From the NCBI RefSeq assembly GCF_042659445.1, contig NZ_JBHSSR010000004.1: DNA of 64,000 bases. One strand, given 5' to 3'. This DNA comes from Macrococcoides epidermidis. GTDB lineage: Bacteria > Bacillota > Bacilli > Staphylococcales > Staphylococcaceae. The position numbers and the translations under genes were made by a program. Positions 44,122-53,057 of this stretch are shown here, one piece after another; position 1 is the first letter of the stretch, and each line of letters begins with the position of its first letter. Under the pieces are notes generated by a model that was given only the letters and a program-made list of their open reading frames with translations, ran no database searches and was not told the origin of the DNA.

Positions 44122-44158
44122 AAAAACGAATCCGGATTGATTTCCGAATTCGTTTTAT
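44121..44158. terminator. Bidirectional terminator
   Basis: A 14-position stem with one mismatch (44123-44136 with 44143-44156) is shared with the convergent regulator gene. Confidence 0.8.
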
Positions 44159-44673
44159 TGTTTGTGTATCTCATTCACTACAAGAAATTCAACAGCTTCA
44201 TCAGTAAAGTTGTACCAGTAATGAGGTTCGTGCGCATCAAACATATAAGATGCGCCAGGCTGTAATTCTAAACGTTTCGTACCAACCGTAAGTGTCAAAG
44301 TTCCTTTGATACAGTAAATAAATTCAACACCAGCATGTTGACTTGAATCATCCTGACTTGCACCAGGCTGTAATACAACGCGAATCGGTGTAAATGCGCC
44401 AGGTACGCCGTTTGATAAGTTTTGATATGTAAATGACTTAGTAAGTTCTGAAGCATCAACTTCTGTCTTTTCAACAGTTGTTGTATGGAAGAAATAACTT
44501 GGATGAATCTCTAATGCATCTGCAATCTTTCTAAGTGATGCCATCGTTGCGCTACATTTATTCGTTTCCAACTGTGAAAGAAAAGCGATAGAAACGCCAG
44601 TTTCATCCGATATGTATTTTAAAGTTTTATTCTGCTTCTTTCGAATTTCTCTTATCTTTTCCCCGATTGTCAT
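44155..44673 (-). CDS. XRE-family regulator with C-terminal cupin domain
   Basis: 172 residues. The N-terminal helix-turn-helix (IREIRKKQNKTLKYISDETGVSIAFLSQLETNK, about 6-38) is joined to a cupin sensor (VEFIYCIKGTLTL and the DAHEPHYWYN segment, about 115-160). Such proteins often control polyamine, amino acid or stress genes. No divergent partner shows its target. ATG 44673 follows TAGGGGTGTTATT; a longer in-frame start has no site. Confidence 0.85.
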   Translation of the reverse strand: MTIGEKIREIRKKQNKTLKYISDETGVSIAFLSQLETNKCSATMASLRKIADALEIHPSYFFHTTTVEKTEVDASELTKSFTYQNLSNGVPGAFTPIRVVLQPGASQDDSSQHAGVEFIYCIKGTLTLTVGTKRLELQPGASYMFDAHEPHYWYNFTDEAVEFLVVNEIHKQ

Positions 44674-44765
44674 ATGAATAACACCCCTAAAATATACTTT
44701 ATATATCATTATACATGAAAATTAGCATCGAATAATAAGAATATTTCAAAAAAACTAATTATTAT

Positions 44766-44790
44766 TAAAAAAAGACCCAGAGTGGGTCTT
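44766..44790 (-). terminator. Terminator of the yfkAB gene
   Basis: AAGACCCA (44772-44779) and TGGGTCTT (44783-44790) with a 3-base loop; on the minus strand TTTTTTT follows. Confidence 0.8.
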
Positions 44791-44802
44791 GATGGGATAT
44801 CA

Positions 44803-45927
44803 TTATTGATTCATCCTAATTTCATTTGCTTTAAAATCAACATTCGGATAATACATATTTTTAACGAGTAGATTCGGTCCTAAACATTTCACTTTTGGAC
44901 AGTGGCAGTTTAGGGATTGATTGAGTGCACTTACCTTCCACTTATCATAGATATCTTGAAGTGGCGTCGTAATAATATTTTCAATTGTGCCCGTCTCATC
45001 GCCAAAGTCGGTTACAATTACGTCACCTGTAAATACGTTGACATTTAATCTAGATCGACCATCCGGATCGTTACGAACCGTAACATTTTTAGCTTTATTT
45101 ACTTCTTCCAGGAATAATAAATCATCTTTATCAAATGAACAAGGAAGAATAGGTAACGTTCCAAATAACATCCAGGTTTCCTGATCTCTAAATGAAAGAA
45201 GCTTTCTGATTGCAGCTTTCGATTCTTCAGTTGTTAATACATTTAAGTCACTTGCAAAGTCAGATGGGTACATCGGATGTACTTCATGACGTGCACATTT
45301 CATATCATTTACGATTTCATGATGAATCTTTTCAAGATAAGGTAGCGTGCTTTTATTCAGCATCGTCTCAGCTGAGACGAACATGCCTGCTTCAGATAAT
45401 TTGCGCGAATTCTCAATCATCTGTTCATAGAGCTTATAACGTGCAGCAAGTGGGGGTTTCTTATCCATTACGTGGAAACCAACTTCTGCAAATTCATCGA
45501 TTGTACCCCAGTTATGAGAAATATGCATGACATCAACCAAGTCAATAATTGGTTCATATCGATCGTAATTAATCGTTAAATTCGAATTCATCTGTGTATA
45601 GATACCACGGTCCTGAGCATATTTTAATATTGGAATAACAGTCTCTTTGATTGATTTCTTTGAGAACATCGGCTCTCCGCCTGTAACACTTAAAGTAGAG
45701 AGATGTTCAACTTCATCCAGACGTTTGAAAATGGTCTTCATATCAATCGTATCCGGATCTTTTAATTGCAATGTATAACCGACAGCGCAATGTGCACAAC
45801 GCATATTGCATAAAGTGGTCGTTGTAAATTCAATGTTTGAAAGTTTCGTTTCACCATATTTTTCAACGTCGTTATATGCTTCCCAAGGATCATTGTGAAT
45901 TGAAATTTTGTCTTTCAAATGTATCAT
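44803..45927 (-). CDS. yfkAB: Radical SAM/CxCxxxxC protein YfkAB
   Basis: 374 residues. The radical SAM motif CNMRCAHC is at about 39-46 and SVTGGEPMFSK follows near 78. The C-terminal CHCPKVKC gives the CxCxxxxC motif that defines the YfkAB family and may hold a second cluster. The substrate is unknown. The ATG is preceded by GAAAGAAGGCTAAAA. It lies alone between the regulator and a small conserved gene. Confidence 0.88.
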   Translation of the reverse strand: MIHLKDKISIHNDPWEAYNDVEKYGETKLSNIEFTTTTLCNMRCAHCAVGYTLQLKDPDTIDMKTIFKRLDEVEHLSTLSVTGGEPMFSKKSIKETVIPILKYAQDRGIYTQMNSNLTINYDRYEPIIDLVDVMHISHNWGTIDEFAEVGFHVMDKKPPLAARYKLYEQMIENSRKLSEAGMFVSAETMLNKSTLPYLEKIHHEIVNDMKCARHEVHPMYPSDFASDLNVLTTEESKAAIRKLLSFRDQETWMLFGTLPILPCSFDKDDLLFLEEVNKAKNVTVRNDPDGRSRLNVNVFTGDVIVTDFGDETGTIENIITTPLQDIYDKWKVSALNQSLNCHCPKVKCLGPNLLVKNMYYPNVDFKANEIRMNQ

Positions 45928-46061
45928 TTTTAGCCTTCTTTCCAGTAATCGTCTTTTTCTATTATGAACGTGTGAGAATGTTTGTCAATAATAAATACAT
46001 TGAAAGTTTAAGGAATCTGTTACATAATGAATACATTCATAGAATAAAAAAGGAGCACATT

Positions 46062-46220
46062 ATGACTAAAGATTCTTTAGAAGAAATTAAAGTAAAATTA
46101 AATGATTTTATGGAGACGATTGATTCAGTAGACCCTGAGACAACAGATATTCATGATATCGATGAATGGTTAGCGTTACTTGATCAGTTAGAACAGAAAG
46201 TAAAATCTATTCAACAATAA
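46062..46220 (+). CDS. SE1561-family small protein
   Basis: 52 residues, acidic and helical (LEEIKVKLNDFMETIDSVDPE, then IDEWLALLDQLEQKVKSI). It matches the small SE1561-type staphylococcal proteins of unknown function. ATG 46062 is chosen because AAAAAGGAGCACATT precedes it; an open frame continues upstream but without a start site. It lies 11 bases before the methyltransferase gene and is probably co-transcribed. Confidence 0.75.
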   Translation: MTKDSLEEIKVKLNDFMETIDSVDPETTDIHDIDEWLALLDQLEQKVKSIQQ

Positions 46221-46231
46221 GGAGATAAGTT

Positions 46232-47611
46232 ATGGCAGATATACAAGTAAAGATCGGTCAGCAGTTTCCTTTAACAATTAAAAGACTCGGTATAAACGGC
46301 GAGGGAATAGGTTATTTTAAAAGGAAGATTACATTTGTTAAAGGGGCATTACCGGGCGAAGTAATCGTGGCACAAGTTACAGATATAAATCATAAATATT
46401 TAGAAGCGAAGATGGTAAAGATTCGTGAAAAATCAAGAGAGCGCGTGAAACCTCCGTGTAATGTATTTGATTTATGTGGTGGATGTCAATTACAGCATCT
46501 GTCATATAATGGACAATTGAAATATAAGAAACAAATCGTTGAAGATGCTATTACTAAATACGCACCTCACGTTAAGCTTGATTCAATTAGAGACACTTTA
46601 GGCATGGCTAATCCATTTGGTTATCGAAATAAAAATCAATTCCCAGTGGAGAAATCAGGACGAAAAATTCGTGCAGGACTATATAAAGAACATTCTAATA
46701 CTTTGATTGATTTACATGAATGTATCGTACAAGATGATCGTACGATGAAGACGACTAATGAAATCAAGAAGATAATGAGTGAGCTGAATATAGAAGTTTG
46801 TAAAAATCCGTCGCGTGATGTTGGAGTTCGACATATTATTACCCGTGTAGCACTTGCGACTGGGGACTTACAAGTAGTCTTCGTAACCAATACGCGTGAT
46901 TTAAAGAAGCAGGACTTGTTAGCAGAACGTGTGATGCGTTTACCTGGTGTTAAAGGTGTTGCAATAAACATCAATAAAGAGAAGACATCGATTGTAATGG
47001 GAAATGAGACAATCGTTATTGCTGGTGATGAGACGATTCGTGAAACGTTACAAGATCACGTGTATGACTTATCAGCAGAAAGCTTCTTCCAGTTAAATCC
47101 GAAACAAACCGTTGTACTTTACAAAGAAGTAGAACGTGCGGCAGGATTGACAGGCAAAGAAAATGTTGTTGATGCATTCTGTGGAACAGGTACGATTGGT
47201 ATATGGTTAGCAGATAACGCGAAAGAAGTGCGTGGAATGGATACGAATGAAGATGGAATCGTTAATGCTATCTATAATGCTACAGCAAACAATAAAGATA
47301 ACTGTAAGTTTGAAATTGGTGATGCATCAGAGAAATTAAATGAATGGATTGAAGAAGGCTTCTATCCAGATGTAATAACAGTGGATCCGCCAAGAACAGG
47401 ATTATCTGAAGAAACCATTAAATTAATCAATGAAATCAAACCGAAGACATTCGTCTATACAAGTTGTAATCCATCAACACTTGCGAAAGATTTAGCACAT
47501 TTAACGAAAGCGTTCCAGGTTGAGTACATTCAGCCGGTGGATATGTTCCCACAAACAGCGCAAGTAGAAGCAGTTGTGAGACTTGTACGAAAAAGAAAGT
47601 TAGGGAAATAA
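46232..47611 (+). CDS. 23S rRNA (uracil-5-)-methyltransferase, RumA family, with iron-sulfur cysteines
   Basis: 459 residues: TRAM domain (about 5-62), the [4Fe-4S] motif CNVFDLCGGCQLQH (about 75-88) with a fourth Cys in DLHECIVQD, SAM-binding VVDAFCGTGTIGIWLA near 312, VDPPRTGLSEE, and the catalytic Cys in YTSCNPSTLAKD. It is paralogous to the protein at 21520-22884 and probably corresponds to B. subtilis YfjO. The ATG follows AAGGAGATAAGTT. Confidence 0.92.
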   Translation: MADIQVKIGQQFPLTIKRLGINGEGIGYFKRKITFVKGALPGEVIVAQVTDINHKYLEAKMVKIREKSRERVKPPCNVFDLCGGCQLQHLSYNGQLKYKKQIVEDAITKYAPHVKLDSIRDTLGMANPFGYRNKNQFPVEKSGRKIRAGLYKEHSNTLIDLHECIVQDDRTMKTTNEIKKIMSELNIEVCKNPSRDVGVRHIITRVALATGDLQVVFVTNTRDLKKQDLLAERVMRLPGVKGVAININKEKTSIVMGNETIVIAGDETIRETLQDHVYDLSAESFFQLNPKQTVVLYKEVERAAGLTGKENVVDAFCGTGTIGIWLADNAKEVRGMDTNEDGIVNAIYNATANNKDNCKFEIGDASEKLNEWIEEGFYPDVITVDPPRTGLSEETIKLINEIKPKTFVYTSCNPSTLAKDLAHLTKAFQVEYIQPVDMFPQTAQVEAVVRLVRKRKLGK

Positions 47612-47701
47612 CAGTTACATCCATAGTAATTTGCTATGGATGTTTTATCATTTTTAAGACGGGTAAATAATACTATAACGATTTTAGGAGGAATTTATAT
47701 T

Positions 47702-48220
47702 ATGACTAAGAAAATCGCAGTAGTATTAGACAATTTATTTGAAGATGTAGAATATACGAGCCCGGTTGAGGCCTTTAAGAATGAAGGACATGAAATTACT
47801 GTTATCGGTAAAGAAGCGGGTAGCACAGTAAAAGGTAAATCTGAAGATACAAAAGTTCAAGTCGACAAAGCAATCAGCGATGTAAAACCTGAAGACTTCG
47901 ATGCGTTACTTATCCCTGGTGGCTTCTCACCTGATATGTTACGTGGAGATGAACAAGGTCGTTTCGGTGAATTTACGAAACATTTCGTGCAAGAGGAAAA
48001 ACCTGTATTTGCTATCTGTCATGGACCGCAATTATTAATCGATACAGATTTATTAAAAGGTAAAAAGTTAACAAGTTATTTATCTGTACGTAAAGATTTA
48101 GAAAATGCTGGTGCAACAGTAGTAGACGAATCAGTTGTTGTAGATAGCAATATCGTAACATCACGTACACCTGATGACTTAGAAGACTTTAACCGTGAAT
48201 CATTAGCATTATTAAAATAA
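47702..48220 (+). CDS. DJ-1/PfpI-family protein (YfkM/GSP18-like)
   Basis: 172 residues of the class I amidotransferase-like fold. The nucleophile Cys is in FAICHGPQLL near residue 105, and an early Glu is in EDVEYTSPVEAF. YfkM/PfpI relatives are general stress proteins reported as glyoxalase/deglycase or protease; which applies here is not clear. ATG 47702 follows TAGGAGGAATTTATAT. It ends with a strong terminator, after which the 61-bp repeat array begins. Confidence 0.88.
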   Translation: MTKKIAVVLDNLFEDVEYTSPVEAFKNEGHEITVIGKEAGSTVKGKSEDTKVQVDKAISDVKPEDFDALLIPGGFSPDMLRGDEQGRFGEFTKHFVQEEKPVFAICHGPQLLIDTDLLKGKKLTSYLSVRKDLENAGATVVDESVVVDSNIVTSRTPDDLEDFNRESLALLK

Positions 48221-48232
48221 ATTAGTTTACTT

Positions 48233-48262
48233 AACCAGCTGACAAATGTCAGCTGGTTTTTT
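48233..48262 (+). terminator. Terminator after the DJ-1/PfpI gene
   Basis: An 11-bp perfect stem (48233-48243 with 48248-48258), 4-base loop, then six T (48257-48262). Confidence 0.9.
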
Positions 48263-48264
48263 CA

Positions 48265-48600
48265 GTTAGCGACAAACCTAGAATATCGCTAGCAAGTGGC
48301 GGAATAGGATTGTAATTATAAAGATGCTAGCGACAAACGTAAAATATCGCTAGCAAGTACCGAAAAAGAATCGAAAACAAAAAGATGCTAGCGACAAACG
48401 TAAAATATCGCTAGCAAGTACCGAAAAAGAATCGAAATCAAAGAGATGCTAGCGACAAACGTAAAATATCGCTAGCAACTAACAAAAAAGAACCGAAAAC
48501 AAAGAGATGCTAGCGACAAACGTAAAATATCGCTAGCAACTAACGAAAAAGAACCGAAAACAAAAAGATACTAGCGACAAACGTAAAATATCGCTAGCAT
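48265..48600. repeat. Array of six 61-bp tandem repeats with palindromic ends
   Basis: Units begin at 48265, 48326, 48387, 48448, 48509 and 48570, exactly 61 bases apart; the last is cut after its 31-base core. The core starts GCTAGCGACAAACGTAAAAT and ends TCGCTAGCAA; TGCTAGCGA and TCGCTAGCA form a 9-bp inverted repeat around 13 bases. The 30-base linkers (GTACCGAAAAAGAATCGAAA type) are also related. The first unit is the most diverged. No coding frame runs through it. Confidence 0.95.
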
Positions 48601-48716
48601 AAACACTAACATCACCTCATACATCCCAGGACTGATTTTATACACATCCTGCTTCTTTTAATTCCAAACATTTAACCGTGGTGGTAAGATGAAATTAAGA
48701 AAAGAGGTGCTTACAG

Positions 48717-49430
48717 TTGAGAAGAAAAAAACGTGGATGCGGTTGTTTTTCTATTTTACTAATCCCATTACTATTAATTATGTTATATGTCGGTTTTAAT
48801 GTATATAAAGGCTTTCAAGTCGATATCGGTGAACTTCGTACAATTGAGCAACAGGAAACTTATGTTGCCACACAAGATATGCAGCCTTATGTGAAAAATG
48901 CATTCATCGCTGTTGAAGATAAACGCTTCAATTCACATGATGGTGTCGATTGGTTTGGAACTGCACGTGCCATTATCGTCTCTATCAAAAACGGAGAAGC
49001 TTCACAAGGTGGGAGTTCTATCACCCAGCAACTTGCGAAGACGTACTTCTTTAATAATGAAAAGTCTATTTCACGAAAGATTAAGGAAGTTGTAGTCGCT
49101 AAACGTATAGAGAATAACTTCACAAAAGATCAGATTATGAGTTATTATTTGAATTCCATCTATTTTGGAAATAATCATTATAATATTGAAAGTGCTGCGA
49201 ACGCAGATTTTAATGTCAGTACACATAAAGAAAATCAATATTACCCTCAAATAACAGTACTCCAAAGTGCCTTACTGGCAAGCAGTATTAACGCACCATC
49301 TGTATACCATCCAGAAGCTTATCAATCAGACACTGCTTTAAAGACACGTACAAAAGAAACGCTACAAAAGATGCTGGATCAGAAATTTATTGATCAAACG
49401 CAATATAATGAAGCTGTAAGTGGGTTATAA
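48717..49430 (+). CDS. sgtB: Monofunctional peptidoglycan glycosyltransferase (GT51)
   Basis: 237 residues: a cytosolic basic stub, one transmembrane helix (about 11-30), and a GT51 domain with the catalytic Glu67 in AVEDKRFNSHDGVDW, QGGSSITQQLAK near 101, the RKIKEVVVAKRIE segment, and the second Glu region SYYLNSIYFGN. It polymerises lipid II into glycan strands. It starts at TTG 48717 after AAGAGGTGCTTACAG. It is somewhat shorter than S. aureus Mgt, mainly at the N-terminus. Confidence 0.9.
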   Translation: MRRKKRGCGCFSILLIPLLLIMLYVGFNVYKGFQVDIGELRTIEQQETYVATQDMQPYVKNAFIAVEDKRFNSHDGVDWFGTARAIIVSIKNGEASQGGSSITQQLAKTYFFNNEKSISRKIKEVVVAKRIENNFTKDQIMSYYLNSIYFGNNHYNIESAANADFNVSTHKENQYYPQITVLQSALLASSINAPSVYHPEAYQSDTALKTRTKETLQKMLDQKFIDQTQYNEAVSGL

Positions 49431-49442
49431 TATTTATAAGGT

Positions 49443-49473
49443 TAACGCTAAATATTCATTTAGCGTTATTTTT
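49443..49473 (+). terminator. Terminator after sgtB
   Basis: An 11-bp perfect stem (49443-49453 with 49458-49468), 4-base loop and a T-rich tail. Confidence 0.8.
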
Positions 49474-49487
49474 ATGGAGGTTTTATG

Positions 49488-50282
49488 ATGGAGAAAAAAA
49501 TCACCAAAATAGAAGTACAGAAAAATAATAAAGAACGCTTTAACTTATATATCAATGGTGAATTTTTCGCAGGTATTGATGCTGCTACTTACGTTCATTT
49601 TAATCTGAAGAAAGATTTAATACTTACAGACGAAATGCTGATTAAAATAGGTGAATATGATGGATATCGTGTAGCGATCAATAAAGCCATTCAATATTTA
49701 TCATATAAGAAGCGCACAGAAAAAGAAGTACGAGATTACTTGATGAAGTTAGAAGTAAATCCACAGGCAATTGATAAAGCAATCGAGTATTGTAAGGTAA
49801 ATGGTTATATCAATCACGAAGATTATTGTATTAGCTTTATGAATACAATGCTAAATACGACTGATAAAGGTCCGGTTATCTTTGCTCAGAAATTAAAGGA
49901 ACTTGGTGTAGAGCAAAATTTAATCGATAACTATTCATATCAATTCGAAACTGAAGTTACCAAAGAAAGAATAGATAAAATTGCCGCTAAAATAACAAGA
50001 AAGTACGAAAAAAAGCAATCTGCACGTATGATTCAGCAAAAAATAATGCAAACTCTGATTCAAAAAGGTTATAATTTGGATATTGCAAATGATGCTTTAA
50101 AAAATGTTAAAATAGAAACAAACGAAGACGCACTACAAAAAAATCTTGAAAAAGAAGTTAATCGTTTAGCGCGTAAACATGAAGGTTTTGAACTGAAGCA
50201 AAAAATCATTCAAAGCATGATGAGAAAAGGTTTTGAATACGATATAATAATAGAACGTTTAAAGGATAGTGGACTCGAGTGA
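49488..50282 (+). CDS. recX: Recombination regulator RecX
   Basis: 264 residues, made of repeated three-helix RecX units; the hallmark IQYLSYKKRTEKEVRDYL is near residue 67, and later repeats include IIQSMMRKGFEYDIIIERL. It modulates RecA filaments. ATG 49488 is preferred over the ATG just before it because GGAGG is seven bases upstream. The stop overlaps the next start (GTGA), and the recX-yfhH pair is conserved in staphylococci. Confidence 0.92.
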   Translation: MEKKITKIEVQKNNKERFNLYINGEFFAGIDAATYVHFNLKKDLILTDEMLIKIGEYDGYRVAINKAIQYLSYKKRTEKEVRDYLMKLEVNPQAIDKAIEYCKVNGYINHEDYCISFMNTMLNTTDKGPVIFAQKLKELGVEQNLIDNYSYQFETEVTKERIDKIAAKITRKYEKKQSARMIQQKIMQTLIQKGYNLDIANDALKNVKIETNEDALQKNLEKEVNRLARKHEGFELKQKIIQSMMRKGFEYDIIIERLKDSGLE

Positions 50283-50599
50283 ATGAGAAAAAATTAATCG
50301 AAATGAATGAACATGAACTACGTGAGATTGTCGGTACTTATCGTGAAAAAGCAAGAAAAGCTGAAACGATGGGGATTGTAAATGAATATGAAGTCTGGAT
50401 GCGTAAAGCTTTGATTGCAGAGAGCTATATGGTTGATACAAAAAAGGTTGAAATCGGTAAAGTATATCAACTGATTGGAAATCAAAAAGAATACTTTAAA
50501 GTTGAGCGCATTAAAGGCGTATTTGCGTGGGGATTCAGATTAGGTTCCCAATTAGATGAAGAAGGGATACCTTTGGCACTGTTACAGCTTGATGCTTAA
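50279..50599 (+). CDS. YfhH-family protein (DUF1811)
   Basis: 106 residues with the YfhH pattern: helical N-terminal half (MNEHELREIVGTYREKARKAE) and a small beta domain (IGKVYQLIGNQKEYFKVERIKGVFAWGFRL). Function unknown. It starts at GTG 50279, overlapping the recX stop by four bases, so it is translationally coupled. Confidence 0.85.
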   Translation: MNEKKLIEMNEHELREIVGTYREKARKAETMGIVNEYEVWMRKALIAESYMVDTKKVEIGKVYQLIGNQKEYFKVERIKGVFAWGFRLGSQLDEEGIPLALLQLDA

Positions 50600-50610
50600 G
50601 GAGAATAAAA

Positions 50611-52143
50611 ATGTCAAATAATATTTTAGTAAGACTGGTAAATGTAACAAAATACTTCCGTCATGTCAGCGGATTCTCAAAGTTTAGAGATATTATTATG
50701 CCGGAATCTAAAAATCATCATGTTGAAGTAAAAGATGTTACGATTCATCTATACAAAGGAGAAATTTTAGGTTTAATCGGACTACCCAACTCTGGGAAAT
50801 CCGTCATTGGTAAATTAATATCGAAAGTTGTTGAACCAAATGAAGGACGTGTAAAAAACGATCATCCGACTTTTTTAGCGAGTCATAACCATATTCTTGA
50901 TGGGGAATCATCAGTTAAGCAACTGATTGAATCTATCTTCTTATCGTATAATCTTCCATTAAATTCATTTAATGAAAAACGTAAACATGTACTGGAATTT
51001 AGTGGTTTAAAAGATCAGGAGAAAAAATCAACGAATGATTTAACGACATCTGACCGCTCTAAGTTAATGATAGCATTAGCATATTTTTTAAAACCGGAAG
51101 TTATTATATTTGATGATTTATATCAACATCTTGATGATGTTTTTAAAGAGAAATTTGGCATGGTGATTGATTTACTTGTTAAGGAAGGCAAATCAATCGT
51201 ATTAATTGAGTCAGATATTGACTTTATTAATTCCAAAGCAAATTATATTACCTGGATGAGTCATGGACAGGTGAGGAAGTCTGGTACGCCAGCTGAAATT
51301 ATTCCACTATATCATACATATATTAAAGAATATAATAGTTGTCGTAATGAGAGTGAAAGAGAACTGTTTGATTTGAATTATAAGATGGGCAGATCTCTTG
51401 ATCATGATGAAGGAGATAAATTAAGTCGTATCAAACGTTATGGTGGGTTTATTGTAGATGAAAGCCTGCAAAAGCTGCTTACAACGAGTGCACTAATATT
51501 GTTTGGTATTGCCCTAATGTTCGTATTATTACTGAATAATATCGGTGTACCAAGTAAAATTACTGCTACTGAAGAAAATAGTATCGTCGAAAAACCGAAG
51601 AAAGAATATATCGATAAATATGCATTCGGTGTAACAAATAAGGAAACGAAGCTTACAAATAAATCTAAAGATGTTAAGTTACCAGGCAATACAGTACTAA
51701 CGATCTCCGGCTTGAACGAAAAGGTTTATAGAGTAGATTTTGCAGGCAGCGCAATGGATGTGAATAAAAAAGATATTACTTATATCAATCCAGCTGCATT
51801 GTATGATGAGCATACGTATAGTGAGCTTGAAGATTATATGTATGGCAATTATGTTAACTTTAGAGAATTCTTTAATGGGTACTTAGGCAAAAGTCATGCA
51901 ACAATCAATAAAGAGTTGTATCCGGAAACAAAAGATAGATATAAAGTTAAATTAACAAAGAATAAAATTAATCTGCATTTTAACGATACGAATCATATGA
52001 ACGGCATAAGTTTTCCGATAGAAAATGCAGCGGGTTTAAAAAAGAAATTTGGCATTCAAACAGATGAATGGATCGTAAAAATTGGAGAGGGATATGGCAT
52101 TGCAGACTTTTCGAAGAATGAATGGCTATATATTCAAATGTAG
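50611..52143 (+). CDS. TagH-like ABC ATPase with degenerate motifs and an extracellular domain
   Basis: 510 residues. The N-terminal ABC domain (about 5-250) has Walker A GLPNSGKS at 57-64, but the signature loop is LTTSDRSKL rather than LSGGQ, Walker B ends IIFDD (Asp instead of the catalytic Glu), and the switch His is replaced (IVLIESDIDF). One transmembrane helix follows (about 287-308), then an external domain of about 200 residues. This architecture matches TagH-type teichoic acid exporters with a sensor tail. It is paired with the permease gene nine bases downstream. The substrate is unknown, and ATP hydrolysis may be weak. The start follows AAGGAGAATAAAA. Confidence 0.75.
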   Translation: MSNNILVRLVNVTKYFRHVSGFSKFRDIIMPESKNHHVEVKDVTIHLYKGEILGLIGLPNSGKSVIGKLISKVVEPNEGRVKNDHPTFLASHNHILDGESSVKQLIESIFLSYNLPLNSFNEKRKHVLEFSGLKDQEKKSTNDLTTSDRSKLMIALAYFLKPEVIIFDDLYQHLDDVFKEKFGMVIDLLVKEGKSIVLIESDIDFINSKANYITWMSHGQVRKSGTPAEIIPLYHTYIKEYNSCRNESERELFDLNYKMGRSLDHDEGDKLSRIKRYGGFIVDESLQKLLTTSALILFGIALMFVLLLNNIGVPSKITATEENSIVEKPKKEYIDKYAFGVTNKETKLTNKSKDVKLPGNTVLTISGLNEKVYRVDFAGSAMDVNKKDITYINPAALYDEHTYSELEDYMYGNYVNFREFFNGYLGKSHATINKELYPETKDRYKVKLTKNKINLHFNDTNHMNGISFPIENAAGLKKKFGIQTDEWIVKIGEGYGIADFSKNEWLYIQM

Positions 52144-52152
52144 GTGTGAATC

Positions 52153-53016
52153 ATGAATGAATTATTAAACACAATCAAATATATTCCACATACAATTAAA
52201 AATGCTTTAATTGAGATTTACTATAACCAAAAGCTTTATTCTATCTGGTTATTGATTAACTTACTATTAATCGCTGCGACTTTCTTGTTGCTTAATATTA
52301 CCGAAAGTCTGCCGATTGAAAAATTATCCAAAGTATGGTCGCTTTCTGGTTATTTAGTATTCTTCTGGATTGCATGTTCCGTATATTTTTCTATGAAGAT
52401 GTTACAGACAAGAGGATTTATGTTAAATATTACAAATACACCGACATACGTATTAACGACGGTTCAGATTATTAATTTTTTCTTGTTGTTTATATTATCT
52501 TTATTGATGTTGTTGCTTATTTCAGCGACAAACAAAGTAGAGATGGATACAAGCTTTCTGTGTATATTGTACTTTTCATTATTAACATTTTTATTATTGA
52601 TGCCAATATGTACGTTACTTGCTTTAACATCACATTTAATTCGTAATATGCGCTGGATTATCATAGGCATTTTAGCAGTTATTTTTATTAGTGTGCCTAT
52701 TTTATGGATTCCATCAGATTTACCTGAATTTGTTGTAAACATATTAAAGCTTAATCCATTTTACTTTGTAGTGAATGGTATTGAAGAGTCTGTTGTATTA
52801 GGAACAACACCTTTTCTTAATTTACCGAGCCAGATGATCTTCCTTTTCGAACTAATATTAATCTACATGTGGTTTAGCTATCTTTACAAAATTCTAAAGG
52901 ATGAAATCAATGTCAATAAATCTGTGATGTCCGTTAATGAGGATAACTTTAAGCATAAAGACAATAAACTGAATGTAAAAAATATTAACTTCAGCAAAAT
53001 AAAAAATAAAAAATAG
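52153..53016 (+). CDS. ABC-2-type permease partner (TagG-like)
   Basis: 287 residues with six hydrophobic helices (first near 31-50, last near 233-250) and the ABC-2 layout of TagG-type exporters, including LKLNPFYFVVNGIEES before the last helix, which is a common permease motif. The C-terminal 45 residues are charged and Asn/Lys-rich. The ATG follows TAGGTGTGAATC. With the upstream ATPase it forms a two-gene exporter. Confidence 0.75.
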   Translation: MNELLNTIKYIPHTIKNALIEIYYNQKLYSIWLLINLLLIAATFLLLNITESLPIEKLSKVWSLSGYLVFFWIACSVYFSMKMLQTRGFMLNITNTPTYVLTTVQIINFFLLFILSLLMLLLISATNKVEMDTSFLCILYFSLLTFLLLMPICTLLALTSHLIRNMRWIIIGILAVIFISVPILWIPSDLPEFVVNILKLNPFYFVVNGIEESVVLGTTPFLNLPSQMIFLFELILIYMWFSYLYKILKDEINVNKSVMSVNEDNFKHKDNKLNVKNINFSKIKNKK

Positions 53017-53057
53017 AGTAAAAGATGCAGTCCTGTATCTTTTACTCTATTATTTTT
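53012..53057. terminator. Bidirectional terminator
   Basis: A 14-bp perfect stem (53013-53026 with 53037-53050) with a 10-base loop overlaps the permease stop and serves the convergent yfhP gene. Confidence 0.85.

Larger units (their letters stand above)
48221..48716. other. 496-bp intergenic region dominated by the repeat array
   Basis: Contains the DJ-1/PfpI terminator, the six-unit 61-bp array (48265-48600), and about 115 bases of ordinary sequence before the transglycosylase gene. Confidence 0.8.

Noticed and set aside
45837..46061. Longer N-terminus for the small SE1561-type gene (open frame from 45837)
   Set aside because: The extension overlaps the divergent yfkAB start region, has no ribosome site, and the conserved protein starts at 46062 behind AAGGAGCAC.
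48265..48600. Possible CRISPR array: 31-base repeats alternating with 30-base spacers at constant period
   Set aside because: The spacers are near-copies of each other (GAAAAAGAATCGAAA type) rather than unique sequences, the repeat has long internal palindromes, and there are no cas genes. It is a plain 61-bp tandem repeat.
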